This document shows positions 1-5,055 of a stretch of DNA of 5,181 nt, one piece after another; within the stretch, counting starts at the first letter, position 1, and the number at the start of each line of letters is the position of its first letter. Position numbers and translations under genes: made by a program. The notes under the pieces were generated by a model. It worked only from the letters and a program-made list of their open reading frames with translations, was not told the origin of the DNA and made no database searches. Origin of the DNA: Thermoplasmatota archaeon (GTDB lineage: Archaea > Thermoplasmatota > E2 > JACPAO01 > JAHFTW01); the NCBI GenBank assembly GCA_028289805.1, contig JANQNI010000364.1, positions 1-5,181 of the forward strand. Reading direction: 5' to 3'.

Positions 1-210
1 GCCCGGCGTGTCGATCCACGTCATGCCGTCGACGGCGTATTCTTCGCACGCGACCGTGGAACCGCGCAGGTTGGTGCTGCGGCCGGGTCGGCCGCTGGCG
101 GCATCGAGCAGGGCGGTCTTGCCGGCGCCCTCGGCGCCAAGCAGGAACACGGGGGCGTCCTGGCGTTCCGTCTGGAGGGCGACGGCGGCCTTCGCTTGGG
201 TGTCTAGCAT
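1..210 (-). CDS. P-loop GTPase, FeoB-like G domain (N-terminal part only)
   Basis: The first 70 residues are visible; the frame is open through the left edge. There is a helix-like N-terminal stretch (1-19), then Walker A/G1 (G25-A-E-G-A-G-K31-T32), a probable G2 threonine at T52 and a G3 motif D67-T-P-G70 after a hydrophobic strand. The 21-residue distance from the G1 lysine to the G2 threonine is the same as in E. coli FeoB, and the intervening GRPGRSTNLRGSTV resembles FeoB's glycine-rich switch I. G4 and any membrane part are outside the window, so FeoB proper, a soluble FeoB-like GTPase or another TRAFAC GTPase all remain possible. If FeoB-like, it would power or gate divalent metal uptake. 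The start overlaps the flavoprotein stop (ATGCTAG), so translational coupling is likely; an in-frame ATG two codons upstream (216-214) is an alternative. No clear Shine-Dalgarno is seen. The P-loop GTPase call is firm; the subfamily is inference. Confidence 0.8.
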   Translation of the reverse strand, partial: MLDTQAKAAVALQTERQDAPVFLLGAEGAGKTALLDAASGRPGRSTNLRGSTVACEEYAVDGMTWIDTPG

Positions 211-1337
211 GCGCATTGGGTCTCACAACAGGTGGGGTCTTCGACGTACATCCCGGCCTCTTCCCAGGCGGCGACCATTTCGAGGGGGTCGCGGCCGAGC
301 CGCGTCGCGATGGCCGCCGCGACGACGGGGGCGCGGGCGCGGAACTTGTAGATGAAGCAGAACGGGCTCTCCCCGTGCTGGACGAAGGGACCGTTCAGGA
401 ACAGGTTCGGCACGTCCTGGACTTCGTCGGTGTCGGGGTCCAATTCGGGTTGTTGGGTGCCCAGCAGCGGTTGGAGGAGGGCGAGGCTGCTGTCGTACCC
501 GGTGGCGAGGAGCGGGGGCTTGGGCGTGGTGAAGGAGCGACGCCCCGCCTTGATGCGGTAGCCGTCCTTCGTCTCTGTGACCGAGCTGACTTCCGCGGAA
601 CGGAACCGGAGGCGCCCTTTGTGCTGCTGGAGGGTGTCCTGGAGTCGTTCTTGGGTGAAGGGACTCAGGCTGATGCTCGGTTCTGCGGATCGCTTGCCCC
701 AGGCGGGTTCACGTCCGACGACGGTGACGCGCTTGCCGGCTGCGGCCAAGTGCATGGCGGCGTCGACGGCCGACTCGTAGCCTCCGATGACGGCGTGTTC
801 GTCGCCGGGAACCTTGTGGAAGGCTTTGACCTGGCCGACGGGCATGCAGAGGTCCGCCCCTTCGAAGGGGCGCGAGGGGTATTGGAATTCGCCGGCGGCC
901 CACACCAGGTACCTGGCTTGCAGTGGGCCCTTGGACGTGTCCAGGTGGAATCGGGCGTCGCCGTTGTGGTGCGTCTCGACCGAGTGGACGTCCACGCCGG
1001 TCCGGACGGGCAATTCCCAGTGCTCGGCGACCTGGCGGAGGTACTTGGCGTACTCGGCACCGGTGGGGTGTTCGCAGCCGAGCGTGTATGCGACGGAGGT
1101 CTCGGGGTGGATGCTGTTGAGGTCCGTCATCCCGAAGCCGTTGGACGGAAAACTCGGCGTCAGCAGACGCGTCTCTTTGGGCCACCGGTCGAACGAGGCG
1201 CCGATTCCGTGCCGATCCACGACCAGGAAATCCTCGACGCCTGCCGCCTGGAGGGCGCATGCGACGCCCAACCCTGCCGGGCCGGCACCTACGATGACGA
1301 CGTCGTAGGCGCGACGGGGTTCTGCCTTTCTGGACAC
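204..1337 (-). CDS. FAD/NAD(P)-dependent oxidoreductase, flavin-monooxygenase/CzcO-like, with Cys-rich tail
   Basis: A 377-aa flavoprotein with a complete two-dinucleotide-binding fold. The FAD Rossmann motif GAGPAG is at 17-22, ending in the acidic residue D41 of the second strand. The conserved-looking block WPKETRLLTPSFPSNGFG (52-69) follows, then a second nucleotide site IGGYESA (184-190), the ATG-type FAD contact LLATGYD (276-282) and a C-terminal FAD segment NLFLNGPF (311-318). There is no CxxC redox centre of thioredoxin-reductase type, and the first glycine motif lacks the Cys of YpdA/Bdr. It probably uses NAD(P)H to reduce FAD; the substrate is unknown. The last residues, TCCETQCAC (369-377), hold four cysteines (370, 371, 375, 377) that could bind a metal or be redox-active. 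The GTG start at 1337 lies about 24 nt from a TATA-like box, fitting a leaderless mRNA. The stop overlaps the start of the downstream GTPase gene, so the two are one operon. The fold is certain; a link to metal homeostasis is inferred from the neighbour and the tail. Confidence 0.9.
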   Translation of the reverse strand: MSRKAEPRRAYDVVIVGAGPAGLGVACALQAAGVEDFLVVDRHGIGASFDRWPKETRLLTPSFPSNGFGMTDLNSIHPETSVAYTLGCEHPTGAEYAKYLRQVAEHWELPVRTGVDVHSVETHHNGDARFHLDTSKGPLQARYLVWAAGEFQYPSRPFEGADLCMPVGQVKAFHKVPGDEHAVIGGYESAVDAAMHLAAAGKRVTVVGREPAWGKRSAEPSISLSPFTQERLQDTLQQHKGRLRFRSAEVSSVTETKDGYRIKAGRRSFTTPKPPLLATGYDSSLALLQPLLGTQQPELDPDTDEVQDVPNLFLNGPFVQHGESPFCFIYKFRARAPVVAAAIATRLGRDPLEMVAAWEEAGMYVEDPTCCETQCAC

Positions 1338-1357
1338 AACGGGGCCGCGACCTACGA

Positions 1358-1378
1358 GTTAATAGTGATTTTCCAAGG
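1358..1378 (-). promoter_or_regulatory. Archaeal-type TATA/BRE promoter for the flavoprotein-GTPase operon
   Basis: Read on the minus strand, this AT-rich island in GC-rich DNA has the purine-rich stretch GGAAAATC followed by ACTATTAAC. The TATTAA core is centred about 24 nt upstream of the GTG start of the flavoprotein. That spacing is what an archaeal TATA box has to its transcription start, so the mRNA would begin at or next to the GTG. No Shine-Dalgarno is present in the short leader, which agrees. No bacterial -35/-10 pair with normal spacing was seen. Confidence 0.5.
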
Positions 1379-1381
1379 ATT

Positions 1382-1627
1382 ATGAAACGTGGGGGGCTGG
1401 GTTCGCAGTGGGCAAGCAAACACTGGTGGACGCACGGGGCTTGGATGGCCGTGGTGCCCGCGAAGAACGTTGGGTCCTCCATGCCCACCAACCCGGCCAC
1501 CCCCTCGGGCGCGCGCTGGGTGTCCCTCGTGTTCGTGCGCACGCGCCGCCACGTCGTCGCCGTAGACCTCGCCCGCCTGGGCCTCCGGGCAACTCGCCGC
1601 GTCCGAGCCAGCAGCATCCCCAACTGA
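1382..1627 (+). CDS. Doubtful small ORF, 81 aa, function unknown
   Basis: An 81-aa frame divergent from the flavoprotein gene. Points in favour: the second half (about residues 30-81) has almost only G or C in third codon positions, as real genes here do, and AAGGA lies 2 nt before the ATG as a weak ribosome site. Points against: no domain is recognised, the first 25 residues are Trp/Gly-rich and unusual, and a minus-strand frame shares the same wobble positions, so the GC3 signal does not fix the strand. In-frame ATGs at 1445 and 1481 would give shorter versions (60 and 48 aa). The C-terminal half reads as a short hydrophobic strand or helix (WVSLVFV, then HVVAVDLARLGL) with Arg-rich flanks. 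It could equally be non-coding spacer. Confidence 0.27.
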   Translation: MKRGGLGSQWASKHWWTHGAWMAVVPAKNVGSSMPTNPATPSGARWVSLVFVRTRRHVVAVDLARLGLRATRRVRASSIPN

Positions 1628-1801
1628 CCCCCACCACATCGGCCCAAAAGCATCGAATCCTTTCCTGAAGCCGGGGCTTCGTATTTAGAAAGGCTTCCCA
1701 GCGTTTCCCGACCAACCATGTGCCCTTATTGGCGGCGCCTGTGTGTCGCGCTCGTGCCATGAGCCCCGCGTCTGCGGTGACTCATGGTGCGGTGGTGCCC
1801 C
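1628..1801. other. Spacer upstream of the secreted-protein operon
   Basis: No convincing gene is seen. It carries a TATA-like element and GGCTTC repeats (annotated separately) about 115 nt before the likely start of the FnIII protein. It also contains a 14-codon open frame (ATG 1718-1720 to TGA 1760-1762, MCPYWRRLCVALVP), which would lie early in a transcript started from that TATA element and could be a leader peptide or chance. No tRNA-like or terminator structure was recognised. Confidence 0.4.
1667..1697 (+). promoter_or_regulatory. Candidate TATA promoter with flanking GGCTTC repeats and a small dyad
   Basis: A perfect inverted repeat GAAGCC-GG-GGCTTC (1667-1680) is followed at once by an AT-rich core GTATTTAGAAAG (1681-1692) and a second copy of GGCTTC (1692-1697). 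TATTTAG is a plausible archaeal TATA box and would set the start of transcription near 1708-1712, giving a leader of roughly 90 nt before ATG 1802. Repeats on both sides of a TATA element are a common layout for a regulator site, but no regulator is identified. Confidence 0.35.
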
Positions 1802-2332
1802 ATGAACCGATTCCTCGTCGCTTCCCTCTCTGCCCTGGCGCTCCTGGCCGTGCCCTCGGCGTCGGCCACGGACGCACCCGCACCCATGAACCTCCACGCC
1901 GAACCCCTGGACGACGGCGTCTTGTTGTCGTGGCAACCCAGCCCCGGAGCCAACCCCAGCGCATACCGCGTCTACGTCGATGGAACCCCCCACACCACCA
2001 CGGACCAAACCACGATGTACGCCCCCTGGGCCGCCACCTACGCCGTCACCGCCCTCTACGAAGACGACGAAAGCGCCCCCACCTGGACGAGCGGACTCCA
2101 GGCATCGCCGACCTGGATCGCCCTCGAGCCCGACGTGGACGTTCTGAAGTGCCAGAACTTCCCCATGGGCATCGACCCCGACACGCCCCCCTTCGTGTTC
2201 ATCGGATTCCAAGAGGAGTGCTACCTTTGGCTCTGGGAGAAGCTTGGCGTCACCCCCAGCGGCCTCCTCTCCAAGCTTCCGGTGCCCACCATGCGGGACC
2301 TCCAGACACTCGTCCACTTCGAGCCGGAGTAG
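1802..2332 (+). CDS. Small secreted protein with one FnIII-like domain
   Basis: A 176-aa protein with a clear Sec signal peptide: N-terminal Arg, hydrophobic core 4-16, likely cleavage after ASA (20-22). The mature part starts with a fibronectin type III-like sandwich, about 26-98: GVLLSW (39-44), the YRVYVDG strand (55-61), and TYAVTALYEDDES (79-91). The remaining 75 residues are not recognised; they are Trp/Phe-rich and hold the only two cysteines of the mature protein, C117 and C140, which could form a disulfide outside the cell. ATG 1802 is preferred over the in-frame ATG 1784 because it places the signal peptide at the very N terminus; GGTGGTG just upstream is a weak ribosome site. It is followed after 6 nt by a membrane protein gene, so the two are probably one operon and act at the same surface. 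Secretion and the FnIII-like fold are well supported; the binding partner is unknown. Confidence 0.8.
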   Translation: MNRFLVASLSALALLAVPSASATDAPAPMNLHAEPLDDGVLLSWQPSPGANPSAYRVYVDGTPHTTTDQTTMYAPWAATYAVTALYEDDESAPTWTSGLQASPTWIALEPDVDVLKCQNFPMGIDPDTPPFVFIGFQEECYLWLWEKLGVTPSGLLSKLPVPTMRDLQTLVHFEPE

Positions 2333-2333
2333 G
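2326..2333 (+). promoter_or_regulatory. Ribosome binding site of the membrane protein gene
   Basis: GGAGTAGG overlaps the stop codon of the FnIII protein gene, with 9 nt between GGAG and ATG 2339. It supports that start and translation within one mRNA. Confidence 0.55.
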
Positions 2334-2338
2334 TTCGT

Positions 2339-3856
2339 ATGAAGTCCCACGTCGTCGTCTTGGCCGTCTTGATGCTCGTCTTCCTTCCTACTGCGAGTGC
2401 GACAAGCATCACGGGCCAGATGACCGTAGACTCCGCCGAACTCCACGACATCGAGGGCGCGGCCCAACTGGTGTCCCTGAAGTTCCTCGCCGACAACGGC
2501 ACCCTGCCCACGGGCTTCCACGTCCAAGCCGAATCCCTACGCCTGGAACTGGACCAAACAGCCTACTCGGCCGTGGTGGATTCGGAGCGCGTCGATTACG
2601 ACTACACCACCACGCCGAGCAACCACGCTCAAGCCGTTATCGCCCCCATGCCCAGCGGGCCCGAGGTCAGGTGGGGCCTGGAGGCCGCTCCTGGCCGCGA
2701 GCCGCCCCGCGTCGCAATCTCATCTGCGTGCGTAGGTGTTGACTCCGCGACATTTGACACGGTGGCCTCAACCACGGTGGTCAACCGAGCCGAACGCCCC
2801 GACCGCAGCACGTCCGTCGCGGACGCCCTGCGCTTGCGTCCGTGCGCTGAAACCACGCTCGTCATCACGGGCGACTTCCTCTTGTCGCTGTGGGATTGGG
2901 ACTTCCACCTCAACGCCGACGACGGTGGCCACGTCATCGAGACGGGCGTCCACCCCCGAAGCGACGGCCTGGGCGACCAAGCAACCGAAGCCTACCTCTA
3001 CGCCCGCAACGCCACCCTCACCACCACCATCGACTCCGACCCTGCCGCCTTCTTCGTCAACGACGCCACCCTCGACGCTGCCGCCGCGCGCCTCTTCAAT
3101 GCCCGCGGTGCCCTCGACCTGGGCGGCCAGGGCCTCACCCTCGCCGGCGACGAGCTGGACCTCCGAGGCGACCTCCGACTCGACCTGGACGGCACGGACG
3201 CCCGAGCCCCGTATCGGGTGTTTGCCAGTGGCGCCACGGCCACCGACCCCCTGGCCGGAGGCGGTGTTCGGCTCAACGGGGAATGGGTCTCGTCCACGAC
3301 GCCCGTTCCGCAGTCGCCCCTTGGGGGTGCGTCTTCGTGGCTCCAAGCGCCCCCCTACGCCCTCGCAGCGGGGTTGCTTCTCGTGTTCCTCTTCCGGCCC
3401 ATCGTGGCGTACCGAAAGGGAATCCGAGACACGTTCAAGATCGACATCACGCCCAAGGGCTTCCGGCAGACGTGGGCCGCCGGAAACGTCTACCTCGCAA
3501 GCCAACAGATCCACCTCGGCCGACCCCGCCGGACGGTGCTGTACGCGAAGCTCGCCCGCTGGGCATGGCCCAGCCTATCCGACGGCCCGTTCATGGTCGG
3601 ACTGGCCCGCCTGAAATACGGCGCCATCGCGCAAGCCAAGGAAGACCTCCAATACGCCTACCGTCGCGCCAAGACCAGCGAGACCAAAGCCCTCATCTGC
3701 TGCCTCATCGCCAAGGCCGCATTGGACCTTGGAAAAGAACAGGACACCATCCAGCGGTGGTTCAAGAGGGCAAAGAAACACCACCCCACCGTGGTGGGCG
3801 CGTTCCTCTCCGAACACAACCTAGGCGTAGACCATTCCAACGACGGATTCGCCTAA
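2339..3856 (+). CDS. Type I membrane protein: secreted ectodomain, one TM helix, cytoplasmic TPR-like domain
   Basis: A 505-aa protein not assigned to a named family. The signal peptide is 1-22 (cleavage near TASA/T). The ectodomain, 23-335, is mainly beta by its pattern, with C131 and C169 as a possible disulfide pair and a stretch of alternating Leu/Asp and Gly (about 258-285) that looks like short stacked beta turns (solenoid-like). One TM helix, about 338-357, is followed by RKGIR (359-363), a positive stop-transfer, which puts the C terminus inside. Residues 360-410 are a basic linker with aromatic residues. Residues 412-485 form two TPR-like helical pairs: a first repeat around LARLKYGAIAQAKEDLQYAY and a second around LDLGKEQDTIQRWFKRAKKH. 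The layout suggests a surface anchor or sensor linking an outside ligand, perhaps the co-encoded FnIII protein, to a cytoplasmic partner. No catalytic motif is seen. It ends tail-to-tail with the RHH gene, stop codons overlapping. Topology is confident; function is unknown. Confidence 0.82.
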   Translation: MKSHVVVLAVLMLVFLPTASATSITGQMTVDSAELHDIEGAAQLVSLKFLADNGTLPTGFHVQAESLRLELDQTAYSAVVDSERVDYDYTTTPSNHAQAVIAPMPSGPEVRWGLEAAPGREPPRVAISSACVGVDSATFDTVASTTVVNRAERPDRSTSVADALRLRPCAETTLVITGDFLLSLWDWDFHLNADDGGHVIETGVHPRSDGLGDQATEAYLYARNATLTTTIDSDPAAFFVNDATLDAAAARLFNARGALDLGGQGLTLAGDELDLRGDLRLDLDGTDARAPYRVFASGATATDPLAGGGVRLNGEWVSSTTPVPQSPLGGASSWLQAPPYALAAGLLLVFLFRPIVAYRKGIRDTFKIDITPKGFRQTWAAGNVYLASQQIHLGRPRRTVLYAKLARWAWPSLSDGPFMVGLARLKYGAIAQAKEDLQYAYRRAKTSETKALICCLIAKAALDLGKEQDTIQRWFKRAKKHHPTVVGAFLSEHNLGVDHSNDGFA

Positions 3857-4116
3857 TCCCGAGCAAGGCGCTCCAAATCCTCGCCAAACTCCGCTTCATC
3901 CACCTGCTTCATCTGCACGATGTACGCATCCAGCTCCTCCTGCAAAACAGGATGGCTCTGCTCCATCTGCAAATACCGGGCAAGCTCACTGCGGCCCGCC
4001 CCCTCCACGAACTGCGACACACTGCGCCCCAGGTACGGGTGACGCGCCAGCAGGGCCTCGATGGCGAAATAGAGGTCCGCGTTGATACTGGCGTTCTTGG
4101 TGTTGCCACCCGGCAT
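3853..4116 (-). CDS. Small ribbon-helix-helix DNA-binding regulator
   Basis: An 87-aa protein with an RHH (Arc/MetJ/CopG-type) pattern at its N terminus: strand KNASINADL (7-15), helix A YFAIEALLARHP (16-27), the turn YLGRSVS (28-34), and helix B SQFVEGAGRSELARYL (34-49). The turn-plus-SVSxFV segment is typical of archaeal RHH proteins. The tail (50-87) is an acidic, probably helical extension that may mediate dimer or partner contacts. Start chosen: ATG 4116, because the beta strand of RHH proteins sits at the N terminus, and GGGGG lies 4 nt before it. The frame is open further upstream (to 4356), and a GTG at 4170 would add 18 residues with a CGGC motif. RHH dimers bind palindromic operators; the divergent spacer holds such repeats, so autoregulation and control of the rightward small genes is inferred. 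It could also be an antitoxin-type protein, but no toxin is seen beside it. Confidence 0.75.
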   Translation of the reverse strand: MPGGNTKNASINADLYFAIEALLARHPYLGRSVSQFVEGAGRSELARYLQMEQSHPVLQEELDAYIVQMKQVDEAEFGEDLERLARD

Positions 4117-4185
4117 ACAACCCCCGCACCACGACGCCCGGTAAGAAGCCGCCACACTCAAGTTCTCCACACATCCAGAATCACA

Positions 4186-4197
4186 CCCATATAGGAT
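4186..4197 (-). promoter_or_regulatory. Candidate TATA box for the RHH gene
   Basis: On the minus strand the sequence CCTATATGGG gives a TATATG core centred near 4191. Transcription would start around 4165, leaving a leader of about 50 nt with a G-rich ribosome site before ATG 4116. Confidence 0.35.
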
Positions 4198-4209
4198 GGT
4201 CGAATACAA

Positions 4210-4220
4210 CGCAATATGCG
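4210..4220 (+). promoter_or_regulatory. Short dyad CGCA-ATA-TGCG, possible TATA/operator
   Basis: CGCAATATGCG has perfect 4-nt arms around an AT-rich centre. It could be the TATA element of the rightward operon (start near 4240), an RHH half-site pair, or both. It is short, so chance is possible. Confidence 0.25.
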
Positions 4221-4244
4221 AGTAAACGACCGGCCGCGGTTTGG

Positions 4245-4263
4245 GGCGGGCCCCACGCCCGCC
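4245..4263 (+). repeat. GC-rich inverted repeat (hairpin, 6-bp stem)
   Basis: GGCGGG (4245-4250) pairs with CCCGCC (4258-4263) across a 7-nt loop. It would fall at the 5' end of the small-gene transcript. There is no T tract after it, so an intrinsic terminator is not indicated. Confidence 0.4.
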
Positions 4264-4291
4264 AGAGGCGTTCACGCTGAACACACGCAGA

Positions 4292-4314
4292 GACACCCCG
4301 CCCATTGGGGTGTC
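4292..4314 (+). repeat. Perfect 8-bp inverted repeat, operator-like
   Basis: GACACCCC (4292-4299) and GGGGTGTC (4307-4314) are exact inverted copies separated by GCCCATT. It lies 90 nt before the first small gene and between divergent units, a good place for an operator of the neighbouring RHH protein or for an mRNA hairpin in the leader. No T run follows. Confidence 0.55.
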
Positions 4315-4394
4315 GGCTCCGGCCCGCGCAGCGTCTCCTGTGTGGGTCGGGGTCACGATGGGTTCTTCGCCGAAGCAGGAGATGGAGTTGGCGG

Positions 4395-4401
4395 GGAGTG
4401 G
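4395..4401 (+). promoter_or_regulatory. Ribosome binding site GGAGTGG of the first small gene
   Basis: GGAG ends 5 nt before ATG 4404. The same heptamer precedes the GTG at 4628 (4616-4622) and the ATG at 5052 (5041-5047), and a close form GGAGTCGG (4930-4937) precedes ATG 4939. This consistency is what fixes the starts in this operon. Confidence 0.6.
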
Positions 4402-4403
4402 CC

Positions 4404-4631
4404 ATGATTCGGTTGCCCCCTACTCGGAAGCCTCGCGTGCATCGCGTGGGCCGAGAACACCGGCTCTACCCCACGGGGGGTTCGTGGGGGGATTTGGCGG
4501 AGCAGGAACCCGACTCCGAGATGGAGGCAGTGTATTTGTTGTTGCACATGGGCCTCATGGAGGCATGGCAAGACAACCAGGGCCGGATTCGTTTCTACGA
4601 CGCGAAAACGGGCCAGGAGTGGCGGTCGTGA
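4404..4631 (+). CDS. Unrecognised small protein, 75 aa, first of the small-gene operon
   Basis: A 75-aa protein with no recognised family. The N-terminal 20 residues are strongly basic (several Arg/Lys, PTRKPRVHRVGREHR), suggesting contact with nucleic acid. The middle is acidic (about 30-40), followed by a helix EAVYLLLHMGLMEAW (41-55) and a C-terminal beta hairpin-like GRIRFYDAKTGQEW (60-73). Start chosen at ATG 4404 because of the ribosome site; the longer frame (from 4305) would run through the operator-like repeat. This frame has the better third-position GC of the two overlapping open frames, so the competing one is taken as a shadow. The stop shares GTGA with the next gene, so the two are translationally coupled. 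Codons such as TTG, GGG and CGG are more frequent than in the upstream secreted-protein genes, a mild sign of different origin. Function unknown. Confidence 0.62.
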   Translation: MIRLPPTRKPRVHRVGREHRLYPTGGSWGDLAEQEPDSEMEAVYLLLHMGLMEAWQDNQGRIRFYDAKTGQEWRS

Positions 4632-4942
4632 CGCGGGGGTTTGCATCCGCCGCCTTGGATGTCGCCGATCTCCGGGTCCTGACTCCCAATGGCGCATTGG
4701 GGTGGGAGGGTCTTGCCGCTGTCAACCCCCACATGGCCACCCGACTATGCCAAGCACATGCTGCTTCGGCGTTGTGCATCGACGGATGGAATCGCGTCTG
4801 GGCCTACGACGAAGACGCGGGGCGCATGAAGCGTCGACCCAGCCTCGACGTGCTACACCACCTCGTAGGGCAGGGGCTGCACGCCGAACCCGTCGAACAA
4901 TACCTCCTGAAATGGGCAACCCACACACCGGAGTCGGCATGA
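4628..4942 (+). CDS. Unrecognised small protein, 104 aa
   Basis: The GTG start overlaps the previous stop as GTGA, with GGAGTGG 5 nt upstream. The frame is open back to 4241, so earlier starts cannot be excluded, but the upstream part overlaps the preceding gene with poor codon use. The protein is soluble by composition: a small-residue helix at the N terminus, a central helix NPHMATRLCQAHAASAL, a strand-like WNRVWAYDEDAGRMKRRPS, and a C-terminal helix pair DVLHHLVGQGL and EPVEQYLLKW. No known motif is seen. Its stop shares ATGA with the next start. It may work with the neighbouring small proteins as a complex or as steps of one regulatory circuit; this is inference from coupling only. Confidence 0.6.
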   Translation: MTRGFASAALDVADLRVLTPNGALGWEGLAAVNPHMATRLCQAHAASALCIDGWNRVWAYDEDAGRMKRRPSLDVLHHLVGQGLHAEPVEQYLLKWATHTPESA

Positions 4943-5055
4943 CCTCGTCCCGCGTGGACACCACGAGACCCACGCCCCGGCCCCATGCAAGACGCCCGGA
5001 GCCGGCACAACTCCACCCCGTGGCCATCCTTTGGCCCCCAGGAGTGGCTCCATGA
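4939..5055 (+). CDS. Possible 38-aa Pro/Arg-rich peptide
   Basis: A frame of 38 codons that begins in an ATGA overlap with the previous gene and ends in an ATGA overlap with the next. GGAGTCGG ends just before its ATG. The peptide is rich in Pro and Arg and has no recognisable fold. The double overlap is the main argument that it is translated; it might serve mostly to carry ribosomes to the next start. Low complexity and short length make chance a real alternative. Confidence 0.4.
   Translation: MTSSRVDTTRPTPRPHARRPEPAQLHPVAILWPPGVAP

Larger units (their letters stand above)
4117..4403. other. Divergent regulatory spacer between the RHH gene and the small-gene operon
   Basis: A 287-nt stretch with an AT-rich middle (about 4180-4226) in otherwise very GC-rich DNA. 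It contains TATA-like elements facing both ways and two clean inverted repeats (listed separately). Open frames cross it, but their third-position base use is poor compared with neighbours. The frame shared with the later 104-aa gene is open from 4241, yet is judged non-coding before 4628. Confidence 0.5.

Noticed and set aside
216..1385. 389-aa plus-strand frame opposite the flavoprotein gene
   Set aside because: It is the mirror of a clear FAD/NAD(P)-binding protein on the minus strand and shows no domain of its own.
709..1719. 336-aa minus-strand frame running from the spacer into the flavoprotein gene
   Set aside because: It overlaps most of a firmly identified gene in another frame and becomes Arg-rich low complexity there.
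1720..2742. 340-aa plus-strand frame overlapping both surface-protein genes
   Set aside because: Arg/Pro-rich shadow translation; the two frames with signal peptides and folded domains explain the region.
2890..4194. 434-aa Arg/Pro-rich plus-strand frame
   Set aside because: Out-of-frame shadow of the membrane protein gene and of the antisense RHH gene, with no domain.
4245..4314. Intrinsic terminators at the two hairpins
   Set aside because: Neither stem is followed by a T tract on either strand, and they lie between divergent promoters rather than after a gene.
4241..4942. Single 233-aa open frame covering the first two small genes
   Set aside because: Its part before 4628 has poor third-position GC, Gly/Pro-rich low-complexity translation and no ribosome site at its start, while the competing 75-aa frame has realistic composition and a good ribosome site.
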